Below are positions 37,401-49,171 of a stretch of 64,000 nt of DNA, in pieces (positions within the stretch are counted from its first letter, which is position 1; each line of letters opens with the position of its first letter). The stretch comes from Entrophospora sp. SA101. Its lineage: Eukaryota; Glomeromycota; Glomeromycetes; Entrophosporales; Entrophosporaceae. The notes under the pieces were generated by a model. The model did not search any database. It was not told the DNA's origin and saw only the letters and a program-made list of their open reading frames with translations. The stretch lies in the NCBI GenBank assembly GCA_958430865.1, contig CAUDNR010000724.1:8540-72539 (forward strand). The letters are read 5' to 3'. A program made the translations under genes and the position numbers.

Positions 37401-40400
37401 TGTCAGTCTGAAGCATGGGAAAGTTATAAATTTAATAATGTTGCTAGTCCCTATGCCCTTCAAAATATCACAATACTATTTACGAAAGTTTGTGAAGAAA
37501 CTCAGAAACCATGTATAGGACCTGAAATTTTGGTCATGGAATATTACAGAGAATCTGATCGTACGCTTGGTCAATATATTGAAGACTTGTTTACCAAATA
37601 TGATTATATTTGTCAAAATTGTGATAAGCCAATGTTCCTACACCATCAAAGTTTTTGTCATGGAAATGCCAGAATCACTGTGCATCTCATGGAATATGAA
37701 AATTTAGGACACCATCATGATAGACACGAAAATTGTATTTTAACATGGAGTTATTGCAAAAAATGCGAAAAATCAACTCCAGAAATTCCAATGTCAGAAG
37801 ATGCATGGAAGTACTCATTTGGAAAGTATCTTGAGTTATCATTTTATCAAACAGAATTAAAAAGTCGCAACGAAAATTGTCAGCATGATGTATTTAGAGA
37901 TCATGATAAATGTTTTACATTCAAAAATTTAGTAATAAAATTTGAATATGAAGCTATCAAGTTAATGGAAGTATATTCACCACCACGTATGCACCTATAT
38001 TTTAAACCTGAAGCTCTCATTCGGCTAAAGAATCAGGATTTAGATACAGTCCGCAATAAGATTACAAGTTATTGGGATTCTGTAGCCGATCGAATCAAAA
38101 ACTTCGATTATGATCTTGTTCAACCAGATAAATTTGAACGTTGTAAACGAGAACTATTAGAAATGTCTAGAAGAGTTGTAACTGAAAAGAGAGACACGTT
38201 ACAAAAACTTCAACAAACATATGTGAATAGCTTGCCTGAGGATAGATTGGCATTGAACAAAGTAATATATCTGCTTCAGGAAAGAGTGACGGCTTGGGAT
38301 GAAGATTTCGGCGAAATTTCAAGACAATACTTTCCTCGATTGACTACAAGACAATTAAAAAGGTTTTTTGAGGTCAAACAATATGTTGTGCCATTGGAAC
38401 GTGGTTATCCTGGCTCGCTTTTGAATGATTTACCATTGATAAATATGGATACAAATGATACTGATAGAACGGACGAAGAATTATTGAAACCAATAATATG
38501 TCCAAAATTGAGCAGCTCTCCCACTAGTGAATTTTTATTGAACGAGACAAAGGATATTGAATTGTATCATGAAGGTGAAATTGAAAATTTGGAAAATGAT
38601 ATCGAAAAGGTCAATTCACAAAGTTCAATGTTCCCATTCATGGATCCTAAAATTTCAAGACGTTTATCAATGAAATGGATGAAAGAGTCTAAAGCTTCTC
38701 AACCATCAAAAAAATCAAAAAATGCATCTGAATCAATTTTCACATCAATAATTGATAAACAAGAGGATTCACAACTTGAGGTTGAGTTCACGCAAGAGCC
38801 AGAAGTAATCCCACAACTGGTCCCTTCAACAATAAGAAGAAAAAAGAAACAATCACATAATACCGCTTTCACTATGTTTGAAAACACGAAAGAAAATGTA
38901 AACGCACCTGTTTTTAAACCAATTGAACCACTTATACCATCTACACCATCAATATCATCATCACTTTTCCCTCCAACGCAAACTTCTTCATTGCCTGTTC
39001 AAGTAAATCAAACCTCGCTTCGTAACAACAAAGAAACCAAAAAGGTTCAATATGATCGCCTTGCGCTAAAAAGGCCAGCACTAAAGAAAAATCAAAATTT
39101 ACTACCTTCAGAAAAATCAACAACTACACAAAGCAGCAGCAGTGGAAAATGCACCAGACCTTCAATTAAAAATTTGCCTCCAGGAACTTTTGATAGTCGT
39201 AATAATAATAATAATAATGGTAGTGGTAGTAGTAGCAGTAGTAGAAGCAGTAGCAGTAGTAGCATTAGTAGCATCAGCAGCATTACTAGTAATAGATTTA
39301 GTGGTGATAACAGTAACTCAACTCGATCAGATAAGAATCGAAATCATAATAGAATAGGAGCATTACATAAATCTAGACCACTAAGACAAACTATCCTAAA
39401 ATCAAAGCCTGTTATTGAGATATTCCGTAATGTTAATGCGGCAACAGCAGAAGAGTCAGATGAAGAGTTTGAGAAGGAAGGAGCAGACAATAATCGTGAA
39501 AAATTTTTGGAGGACAGATATCGAATTTTTTCATTGAACACTACAGATGCCTTTGATGAATTATTGGGAAATGAAGAATATTTTTCGATTCCTACTCGTG
39601 AAGCATCTGATGAATCATACATTTATCATTCAGCTTTGGCATTTTTAGGTCCAGAATTTAACGAACCTTCTACTCAAGCGTCAGAAGGTCAGTATAACCA
39701 GGAGCTTTTTTATTTTTAAATATATGATTTTCTTTTTTAAAAATTCTATTTTTTTTTTCCAGATCATCAGGACCTTAGTCACAACAATCCTGGAGTAGTG
39801 ATGCCTTTGATGAGATCTCTCACAAACTTTTTAACCGATAGGAAAACCTTTAAACCTTTAAAATATCCTCTGTAAGAATATTTGTTATTATATAGGTGTG
39901 TATATATTATTTAACTTTACTTTGAAAATTAATTTTTATTTTATTTAGAAATCCAAACGAGCATGTATTTCCCGATTCCTCAATTATTTTCAGAGAAGAT
40001 GAACCTGGGTCTATTATTGCATTTGCTTTAAAGTATTTCTTTCTAAAACAATATTTTGTCAAACATTAAAGATTAAGATTTATTCTTTTAAAAAAAATGA
40101 TTTATATATATATATATATATTTGCATAGTTCACAAGAATATGAAAAAAAATTAAAATCTATGCAGTTAATAAACCAAACTAGTGAAACATTTATAACAG
40201 AAGATGAGAAATTTGGTAGTAGAAGTTCAACTTGGGGACTTTTAAATGTCGATGAGAGTGCTAATTTTGACGATGGTTTAACTTCACATATGAAATTTCG
40301 TATGTAAAATTAATTTTAATATTTTTATATTTATTATATTGTCATTCAAATTACATTTTTATAATATAATAATGATTATATATTATTTAAAGAATTTTCG

Positions 40401-41719
40401 GATAGATCTACAAAATTTTTTTGTAAAATATTTTGTACAGAAGAATTTCATAATTTACGTCGAGATTGTGATTGTGAAGACACATATATACAATCACTTG
40501 CACGATGTGTTAAATGGGACTCGTTAGGTGGTAAATCAGGATCTGCTTTCTTAAAGACGCGAGGTATGTTAAATAAATAAATAAATGAACAAATAGAATT
40601 TCAAAGCCTACAACATTAATTTATCTATTATTTTATTATTTGTTGCTTAAGATGATCGATTGATTATGAAACAAATGTCTCGTAATGAGATGGATGCTTT
40701 CTTGAAATTTGCTCCAAAATATCTTGAATACATGTCAAAAACTAATGTAAGATTGTTAAATTTTATTCATTTATAATTATTTTTTTTTTCTTAAAAATTT
40801 TAAATGTAACAATTATTATTATTGGTATAATATTTTATATAATTTAATAGAAGTCAACTGTTTTAACAAAGATATTTGGGTTTTATCGTATTGGTTATAA
40901 AAATGAACACACAGGAAAAAGCATGAAAATTGATGTTATTGTTATGGAAAACTTGTTTTACGAACGCAAAGTTTCAAGGGTATGAAGATAATATCTAAAG
41001 CTAAATCTACACATATATATATGTGTGTTTCTCGTTTGAAATCAACATTTTTAAATCGATATATTTTTTTTATTTATAAAATTTGTTAGATTTTTGATTT
41101 AAAAGGTTCAATTAGAAATCGACGTATTCGAAGTACTGGAAAGGAAAATGAAGTTTTATTGGATGAAAACTTACTTGAACGCAAGTGAAAACATTATAAA
41201 TTATATCATCATTATTATATATACAAATTTGATAATTTTTGTTTATTTTTTTGCAAATAAATAGTCATTAAAAACGAAAATCCAATATATCTTCGAGAAC
41301 ATGCTAAAAATTCACTTCGTGAATCACTTAATAATGATACAACATTTTTGGCAGAACATAATGTTATGGACTATTCACTATTGGTTGGTTTTGATGATGA
41401 TAAACAGGAATTGGTTGTTGGAATAGTTGGTAAGTAATTTTTTTTTATTTTATTGAGAATAAGATTCAAACGAAGTTTATTAATTTATATACATATATTT
41501 TGGTGAAAAGATTTCATAAGAACATTTACATGGGATAAGCAATTAGAAAGTTGGGTAAAAGAAGCAGGATTTTTAGGTGGAGGTGGTAAAGAACCGACTA
41601 TTATTTCGCCTAGACAATATGGAAATAGGTTTAAAGAAGCAATGGAAAAATATTTTCTTATGGTGCCTGATAGATGGATTGACTATAGAACACTTGAAAA
41701 ATTTGATACAATTTTTTAA
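34469..41719 (+). CDS. FAB1: FAB1/PIKfyve phosphatidylinositol-3-phosphate 5-kinase
   Basis: Makes PtdIns(3,5)P2 from PtdIns3P on vacuole/endosome membranes. Eleven exons join in phase: 34469-35249, 35362-39687, 39763-39871, 39949-40032, 40130-40299, 40393-40563, 40652-40746, 40851-40979, 41090-41180, 41265-41429 and 41511-41719 (2109 aa). Domains in order: an N-terminal FYVE finger ([23 protein letters not shown], then FCNKCSS across intron 1) that binds PtdIns3P; a Cpn60/TCP1-like chaperonin domain; the Fab1-specific Cys-rich region; and a C-terminal PIP kinase domain with [22 protein letters not shown] and [15 protein letters not shown]. Introns 1 and 9 have GC donors (GCAAGT); using GT there breaks the phase. 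Low-complexity Ser/Asn tracts (about 39200-39330) lie between the conserved domains. Length and order match the family. Confidence 0.96.
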
Positions 41720-41782
41720 TTTATTTGTAAATGATCCTTACATACAAAAAATGGATTTTTGTATCATCATAAACATTAGATG

Positions 41783-41867
41783 TTTTTATTTATTTATTTA
41801 TTTATTTTCGTCTTTATTTATTTATTATTTATTTATTTATTTATTATTTATTTATTTATTTATTTAG
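41783..41867 (+). repeat. TTTA microsatellite
   Basis: Imperfect TTTA/TTTATTA repeats between the convergent FAB1 and hydrolase genes. Confidence 0.85.
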
Positions 41868-41972
41868 AACATTAATCATATTATTACACTTATAATTATA
41901 AAATATACAATTGGAGTATTATATATATTATTCATTATTATATAATTTTTGTTAATTAAAATTATCTTGTAT

Positions 41973-44188
41973 TCAATCCTTCCATTTTAATCCGCCATTA
42001 AGAGATGACGTTTTCCTATCTAAAACTTCTAAAACTTTTTCAGGAACTCCAATTTTTGATTTACGATTTTTTAGAAAGAAATCTACAACTTCTGACTTGG
42101 ACATACTTAATGAACCGGCATCAGGAGTCTCGCCAGTAATTACCATACGAATTTCTTCTTCAGATGGTAAACTGAATTTATAATGAGGGTGTTTTTCAAA
42201 CGATAACTCATTCAAAAATTCAATTGTCTCGCAATCTTTTTCTGAATTAAAATAAAAGTTTATGATTTCTTCTTCATTTATGTCATTTATAGTACTTGGA
42301 TTCCATTTGGGATTGTTGTCTTTATCAATTAAAAGTGCCCTAACTCCTTCTTTAAAATCAGATTTTTCCTTAAAAAAAAAAAATTATATATATATTTTGA
42401 GATTAAATTTTTAATTAAGAATAAATAAACAGACTTTATTTATTATCTTACCAAAAACTTTTGAACCACATTGTATTCCAACTTAAAACAATTAACTATA
42501 TCTTTTTCTTTTCCTTCTCTTAATTCTTTTAACGTAACAACTAAGCTAGTAGGTGAATGTTTTTTTAATGTTTCCAATGTTTTTTTTGACCATTCAGTGC
42601 CTTCATTTTCGAGATTTTCAAAAATTTGATGAATTGAGTTTCCCTTAAAGCAGCTACATAAATATAAATATATAAATAAAAATGCGAGATTGTAAATAAA
42701 TATAAAAAATGCATCGTTTATATATTTATAAAAAATGTAATAATAATTACCGGTCAATAGATTCTCTAATTTTGCCACCAAAAGAATACTTGTGTTCTTT
42801 CGGAGGCTCAGAAACAAATTCCTCAATAGCACTGTTTATCACTTCATGATCATCACTTTCTAATTCACTTAGTCGATCCTCTAATTGTTGTAATCTCTGT
42901 GATGGAACGTAATGAGATGCAACTCCTGATAAGCTTATACATTAATAACAAAAAAAATTTGTTTAAAAAAATTAATTATAATGAAAAACAAAAAATTAAA
43001 TAAAATCGGATACCTACAAAACATCAATTCCTACTACATTTTCACAAGTTAAGGCAAGATAAGTACCAAGTTCACCATCCATTCTTGGTAAGAAAAAAGA
43101 TCCACCCACGTCAGGGAAAAGCCCAATTTTTGTTTCAGGCATAGCAAAAATAGTATTTTCTGTTGCTATACGAAATGGTGCGAGAGCGGAAATACCAACT
43201 CCACCTCCCACTTTAATAATAAATTATAATCAAAAATCAGAAAACTATGTGAATGTTGGGTATCAGGTCTTTTAGCTGGGTTAATTTATAAAAATTTGCA
43301 CGATCAAAAAAATAAACAACGTACTGGTGGCTCCGTCAATGATCGCTACAAATGGTTTATATACAGTAGCAATGAGATGGTCAAGTTGATATTCTTCTCT
43401 GAAAAAAGTTAGTACATTTGGTTTATTACTAGGATCTGACTCTAGTTGTTTTACAAGATCTAATTTGATTTTAAAATAATAATATAATTAAATGATGAAA
43501 TCAAAACTCATATAATGAAAATAAATAAATACTTACTTACAACATCTCCACCAGCACAAAAAAATTTATTCCCAGTACCTTTAATAATAATAACATTACA
43601 TAAATTGGACAAATTCCAAGCCTTATAAATAGAAATTGCAACAAATATATATATTTAATCTAATAACATTAAGCTTAAAAATCAATATCAATAAATATAT
43701 ATGAACCTGTAATTGTGGTGTGATACTTCTAATCACGTCAAGAGTTAACGCATTGGCCTTTGTTGGACGATTTAATATGAAAATTCGACTTCCCATATTT
43801 CTCCTTCGAAGTAAATCTGCCTTTAAGAAAGGTCGATAATTAGTTTAAACCTTTCAGTATTATTATTATTATTTATTTGTAAATCGGTAAAATACTTGTA
43901 ATTGATCATCGGGAATAGCTTGTAAGCTGGTTTTAGAGTTAGTTGACATCTTGTTTTTTTTAAAAAAAAGAGACTATATTAATCATTATTTTAAATAAAA
44001 TATGGAATTTAGATCTAAAAATATAATACCATTTTATGAAATATAAAACGATTTGGACATTTTACATATAAAGATGAATTGTGAGAGTTACTTTTTGATA
44101 AAAGATTGTATAAACTTCTAGTTCCAATAAAAGAATTTAAAATATTATTTCTTTTTAATGGAGTGGTTAAGAAAGTTTGTCTTAACAT
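41973..44188 (-). CDS. HIBCH: 3-hydroxyisobutyryl-CoA hydrolase, mitochondrial
   Basis: Crotonase-fold enzyme of valine degradation, releasing 3-hydroxyisobutyrate from its CoA ester in mitochondria. About nine minus-strand exons with GT-AG introns. Visible family marks are [32 protein letters not shown] (oxyanion hole), [35 protein letters not shown] (catalytic acidic residues) and the C-terminal ECH_2 region ([19 protein letters not shown]), ending in a stop at 41973. Exon 1 begins at ATG 44188 with [15 protein letters not shown], a basic hydroxylated presequence. An alternative start (MSTNSKTSL) in exon 2 at about 43950 would give a form without presequence. Convergent with FAB1, 250 bp apart. 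Confidence 0.92.
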
Positions 44189-44585
44189 TATTCGAATATA
44201 AAGAAAATTTTTTTGGATCTTATAATTACAGAGGATAGTGTCACAAATCTATAAAATCACAAATGTCATAAATGTCATAATGATTTTTCTCGATTATTAA
44301 TTAATACACCTTTTTTTACATAAACTGTTATAACTCATCATATAGATGATTTTAACCTCCTTTATATTTACTTCTTGAGTTAATTATTTATATACTTGGT
44401 GACTAAAACTTTTGATTTTCTTAGTACATCATCCTTGTGATCACTACTTCAAGAAAAAGACAATAACAAAGAAAATACTCAAGTATAATCATATTATTTA
44501 TTTCAATACATTAATAATCAGTGTTCAATAACGATTAATATTGCAAATATTAACCCGACCTTTACAAAACAATTATTCTCTTTAG

Positions 44586-44717
44586 GGATTGAAAACAAAA
44601 TTTAATTCATGGCTATCTAATTATCTTAATGAAACCATTGATAGACTTACCCCTTCCTGCCAACCATCAGGATCAACTTTTGGAGCAGAAAATCTCCATA
44701 TCTATCTTTGGTACTGA
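44586..44717 (+). pseudogene. coding-like exon fragment, unknown family
   Basis: After an acceptor-like CTCTTTAG, 43 codons stay open to TGA at 44715 (GLKTKFNSWLSNYLNETIDR at the start). Amino-acid composition looks coding, but no flanking exon fits and no family is recognised. Confidence 0.25.
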
Positions 44718-44877
44718 TCTACATAATAAAATTTACGCGTTTTTTTTATAATTCATATAAATTATTATTATTATTAAAATGTCAACTCGTGAAAGAATTG
44801 AAGGGGCATTCATTGTTTCTAAATTTATTTCAAGGAGTGGCTGGTTCAGATGAATTTGATGAAGGCGAATTGCTGGA

Positions 44878-45060
44878 TAAATACTTTGTTGTTATTGTTC
44901 GTCATTATTAGTAGAAGAGGCTATCCTTTGAACTGGGTAAATGCTTTGCCGTTTTTGTTGTTTTTCATTATTAGTAGAAGAAGCTAACTTTTGAATTGGG
45001 CAAATACTTTGCCATTGTCATCATTAGTAGAAGCTACTTTTTGAATTTAATGGACACTTT
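44878..45060 (+). repeat. degenerate ~60-bp tandem repeat
   Basis: Three to four copies of a unit containing AAATACTTTG..., ATTATTAGTAGAAGA and CTTTTGAA(C/T)TGGG, with starts near 44878, 44938, 45001 and 45050. Diverged; no function apparent. Confidence 0.6.
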
Positions 45061-45235
45061 GTTGTTGAGGTTGAGGTTGTTTGTTATATGATATTCTCGT
45101 TTTCTTGTTTTCATTTTTTTAAAAAATTTTTTTTTTGGAAAAATCGTTGTTTTTCCCGTTCCTTCTGATCAGCCAATAAAAATTAGTTATGATCGTGTAA
45201 CAAGGAACAGATAACAAGAAGAAGAAAATACAGTG

Positions 45236-45520
45236 TTGAAATTGTGAAGTTTGCAAACCTCTTCAAAGTGATTTAGAAGTTTTTAATAAGATATATCATT
45301 TATCAGGTCCAATTCCAAAACTAGATGGTGGAGGTTATAGAACATTTGAAGAACTATATGACGCTGAAACTGCCGAAGAATTACATCAAAGTTTAAACGA
45401 TCCATGCACATTATAGCTAAAAACCCCTAAAGGCATGGATCTTGATTTGGAAAGCGAAGACAAATTATGTGTTCCATTGCTTCCTGGTCATTTAATCTTA
45501 ACAAAAAAGTACAAGTTCAT
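45236..45520 (+). pseudogene. decayed coding fragment with CxxC motif
   Basis: A frame reads NCEVCKPLQSDLEVFNKIYH and on through GPIPKLDGGGYRTFEELYDA to an in-frame TAG at 45414-45416. It then continues as KTPKGMDLDLESEDKLCVPL. A TGA also interrupts the beginning. The composition is clearly coding-like; the family is not recognised. Probably a transposon-borne or host gene relic. Confidence 0.45.
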
Positions 45521-46729
45521 TCGATTATTTATTAATACTAATTATTTTAATTGTAATTTTGACAACTTTAATTGATTTTATTGATGATTATATATGTAAA
45601 CATACTAATGAATATGTATATGAAAAAAGAAAAAAGGAATATCCAAAAACCCTAATTTGTTGAAAAGGAATTTTTCGATAGGGGGAACATGCAATATTAG
45701 TAGATTCATCAACAATATTTTAGTGGGAATGAATATGATCGGTAGATAATCTATATACTTGATTTCTTGATTTTAACGAACTCACTGTTACCATGCCCGT
45801 GATCCGATATGTCGATTGTTTTAACGAAAGAATACAACTCAATCAAATCAGTGCAACATACTTTGTAACAATTTAGAAAGAATTGGCAACGATTCTATCT
45901 CTCTTTGGAAATTTTCGAAAGAAAAGGAAAATTTTCGTTTCACAAAATTGATTGCATTGTATAAATCTTTTAATCATTGATCATTGATCATGATCACTTT
46001 TTAAAACGTTCAAAGTTGTATTTATAAGTAAAAAAAAAATGAAAAAGAAATCATTTGATTAAAATCGAGCCTTTTCCAAAAATGTGAAATTAATTAAGCT
46101 TTTTTTTGAAAAAGATCCTTTCCTGCTATATACTAAGAATACCAGCAAGAAATTAATCCATTATTGATTTAGTATTAGCATCGCCACTAGAAAACAATTT
46201 GGAATTAATTCATTTATTATTTAAAAAAAATATTTAATTAAATTTAAAGAAATCAAGTTTTTTTTTGAAAATGAAGAAAATGTAAATTTATTAAAATATT
46301 TATTTCTAATATAAAAACGACCATACCTTTTTTTGAAAGTGTGAAAATTAATTTTTATTATATTAAAAACGACCATGCCCTTTTTGAACGTGTGAAGAAA
46401 AAAACGTAACGATTCGGAACTAATTTTTCTAATATGTTTGCTGAAGGACAAGTGTATATTGCAATGAGTCAAGCTCCCTCATTGGAAAAACTGCAAATCC
46501 TTGATTTTGATTATTTCCAATTAAAAATTTCCGGGGCGGTTTTTGTAAAAGAAAATATGCTTTGTAAAAAAGTTGAATGTAATTAATAGTCGTGATGTAT
46601 TAAATTTTTAAATTCCTGAAAAAATTCCATGCTGAAATGCTCGTGTAATGTTATGGTTACACTAACTCACTACCCAATGAAATTTGTTGTCTGTGAAACA
46701 TGAACTTGATATGTTAACAGGACCGGGAA

Positions 46730-48017
46730 AACTCTATTGTATATATGTGACCGCCAAATTAAATGACAAATCATATTAATGCGAATTCTTGGTTTTTTAT
46801 AATAATAATAATTATTATTATTATGCGAAAATTATTAATAATGCGAATCAAAATAGCCGAGGACATATGAAATTATCTTTATTGACTAAAATATTTAAAA
46901 GAAAGTACTTGATTGACTAAAATGATTATAAATTAAAAATGGTTCATCATCTATACTGCAATCAAACAAGAATTAATATTAGAATAAGAATGTATTCCCA
47001 AAAAAATAAACTACTTTGGTGTAAATATGAATTGTAATGTCTCCTCCTGCCAAATTTCACATGAAAAATACCGTCGTGATACAGGAAGATCTAAAAATCC
47101 TGCCGGCTTTTCTACCCATGAATGTCCTTGCCCACATTTTTCATAAAACGTGATAATTGACTCCAAGTGAAAGAAATAATTTGACCACATTTACAAATAA
47201 CTTTTTTTTATTAGTGACATTTTTTTAAATTTTTTTTTAAATTTTTTATCAGTACATATGTATTTATTATTATTATTGTGAATATAAAATAATGCGAATT
47301 ATTTATTATAGTGTAACCGATAATAATAATAATAATGCGAATCAAGTGTAACCGATAATAACATTTTTTATTAATAATGAGAAATCAAGTGTAACTTATA
47401 GATGGGTGTCTAAACTAAATTATTTAGACAATGTCTAAAAGTATAAATTAATTTAGACATTTATATACACGTGACTTTTAGTTGTATTTAAAGCAAATCA
47501 CTACTATTTATATTAATTTAGACATTTAGAGAATAGTGGAGATTTGAAATGTTACATCAATTTTTTATATTGTGCAATGTAACTTTACAATACACGGCAA
47601 ACATTCTGGCAATAAAAAGTAGTGATAAACTGGATTCGAATCGGATCTCCAATTTAGAGAGGTAACAACTAATATACTAATACTGGTGAAATTTCAGGAG
47701 CAATGAGTTCTGTATAACATTTCGTGTAACAACAAATTTTTACTATGCTGACATTTAGACATTTTTGTCTAAATACTGTTTTGACTTTAAACAAACCCAA
47801 AAACAATTTAGACGCCCATCTATAAGTGTAACCGATGACATTTTTTATTTTTCTATGTCTGAGAATCAGTGTAACCGATAATATATTTTTCTTAGAATAA
47901 TATAAAAGTGGAGACCTTTTCCGTTTTCTATCAAATGCGAATCTATGGTGAGGCGGTCACATTTTTTTTTTTAAGTACTTTCGAATCGTAGTGTTGGCGG
48001 TCACATTCAATAGAGTT
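46730..48017. mobile_element. candidate 1.3-kb TIR element, host of a nested insertion
   Basis: Left end AACTCTATTG...TGTGACCGCCAA (46730-46757) and right end TTGGCGGTCACATTCAATAGAGTT (47994-48017) are inverted copies differing by a few bases in the middle. The interior repeats the motif GTGTAACCGATAATA several times and a second GCGGTCACATTT near 47954, as subterminal repeats often do. No coding capacity and no clear target duplication. The 430-bp element at 47396-47825 is nested inside. Confidence 0.5.
47396..47825. mobile_element. hAT-like MITE (430 bp), nested
   Basis: Terminal inverted repeats TTATAGATGGGTGTCTAAA and TTTAGACGCCCATCTATAA (one mismatch), flanked by GTGTAAC on both sides, or AGTGTAAC if the left terminal T is counted. 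That is a 7-8 bp target duplication. The flanking AATCAAGTGTAAC..CGAT is a split copy of the repeat found nearby, giving a natural empty site. Non-coding. Confidence 0.75.
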
Positions 48018-49171
48018 GATGTGGTTCACACTTCCCTTCTAAAACTTGTTTGATTATATAATTAAATGCATATCGGTGAAACCTCCATTTTTATGAAAAT
48101 TTATTAATATAATCGGAAAAAATACCGAGTTTAATAGCGGAAAAACACCGAGACTAATCACGGAGTAAATTTTTACGCAGCTGCTTAAAAAATATTAATT
48201 GCGGAAAAACGATTATCTAAAAATTAGAGATTTCATGAAGCTTTATTTTCAAATTTAGTCATTTCTGGAGGTTTGCAGCTTGCAGAAGGATGATTTTAGT
48301 AGTGGATTTGTTGTCCAAAATTCAAAAATCGTTATCATATAAAACAATACTTGAAAATCTTACTAAATACATAAAATGTTCTCACAAATAATTCTGTTGT
48401 ACGCAATTCGCCATTTGCGTGTTTTTCCCAATTTAGTAATTTGGCTTTTACAAAAATCCCCAAATTGATGCCTAGCCCGCCAATATTATTATTATCGGAT
48501 ATTTTTGTGGGCGGATACGATTGTGTCATATTTCAAAAAAAAAAAACCATAAATCACATGACAAAATAAATTTTGAAACGTATTTTTTTTTAATCTTTAC
48601 CATTATAACAATAACTAAAGTCCAAAAATCCATTATTCCTACATACATATATATAAGTAAGTTATTGGGCGCAGCGACCAATATCATGACATCCTGGATG
48701 TTACTTAAATTGTCCAATGCCTTGTCTATAATGGACAATTACTAAGTGAAGCCCCGCCATAACGAACTTCTCTTTTATTACTATATTACTATAATGAACA
48801 AACATGCAAAAATATTTATCTGACAAGAAGTTTCATTATCGAGAGTTAACTGCATTTTATATTGAAAAAATTAATAAAGAATATTTCAAAATGAATTAAT
48901 ATATATGTTTATAAATAATTACATAAAAACCATTTTAATATTACGATACCCAAATTAAATTTCCGCTTTTTACTCTTTGCTGAATTACTAGGTTGTAAAA
49001 AAAGTGGCAAAGATAATTTTTTGTAGGGTAATATCTCCCTTTAGAAAAATTAAAAAATCACTATATTCGCTGATCAAATTTCTTAGGTATCACAATTTTA
49101 AATTGTTGACCTGCATATTTTCAATAAATATTTTATTTCACTGTTAAAAAAAAATTTTATTTATAAAAAAA
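48018..49171. other. gene-poor region upstream of SCAP (second part)
   Basis: Contains a coding-like minus-strand fragment at 48335-48529 (KISDNNNIGGLGINLGIFVK, family unknown), the small pogo-like MITE at 48742-48850 and a short fragment (about 48670-48740, minus) reminiscent of transposase-derived sequence. The last ~150 bases are the presumed SCAP promoter. Confidence 0.5.
48742..48850. mobile_element. short pogo/Fot-like MITE (tentative)
   Basis: Left end AGTGAAGCCCCGCCATAACG and right end, read on the other strand, CAGTTAACTCTCGATAATGA share an alignable inverted pattern with the ATAACGAAC-type end typical of pogo/Fot elements. About 110 bp, TA-rich core. The match is imperfect. Confidence 0.35.

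Larger units (their letters stand above)
44189..46729. other. gene-poor, relic-rich intergenic region (first part)
   Basis: AT-rich sequence upstream of the hydrolase containing short coding relics and degenerate repeats listed separately. No intact gene recognised. A further degenerate repeat pair of about 55-60 bp (AAACGACCAT..CCTTTTTTGAA) lies at about 46315-46400. Confidence 0.55.

Noticed and set aside
39092..39357. Leu- and Val-rich ORFs on both strands over FAB1
   Set aside because: Shadows of the Ser/Asn microsatellite coding region of FAB1.
41577..41867. 96-aa ORF over the end of FAB1
   Set aside because: Out of frame with the PIP-kinase exon, then runs into the TTTA microsatellite.
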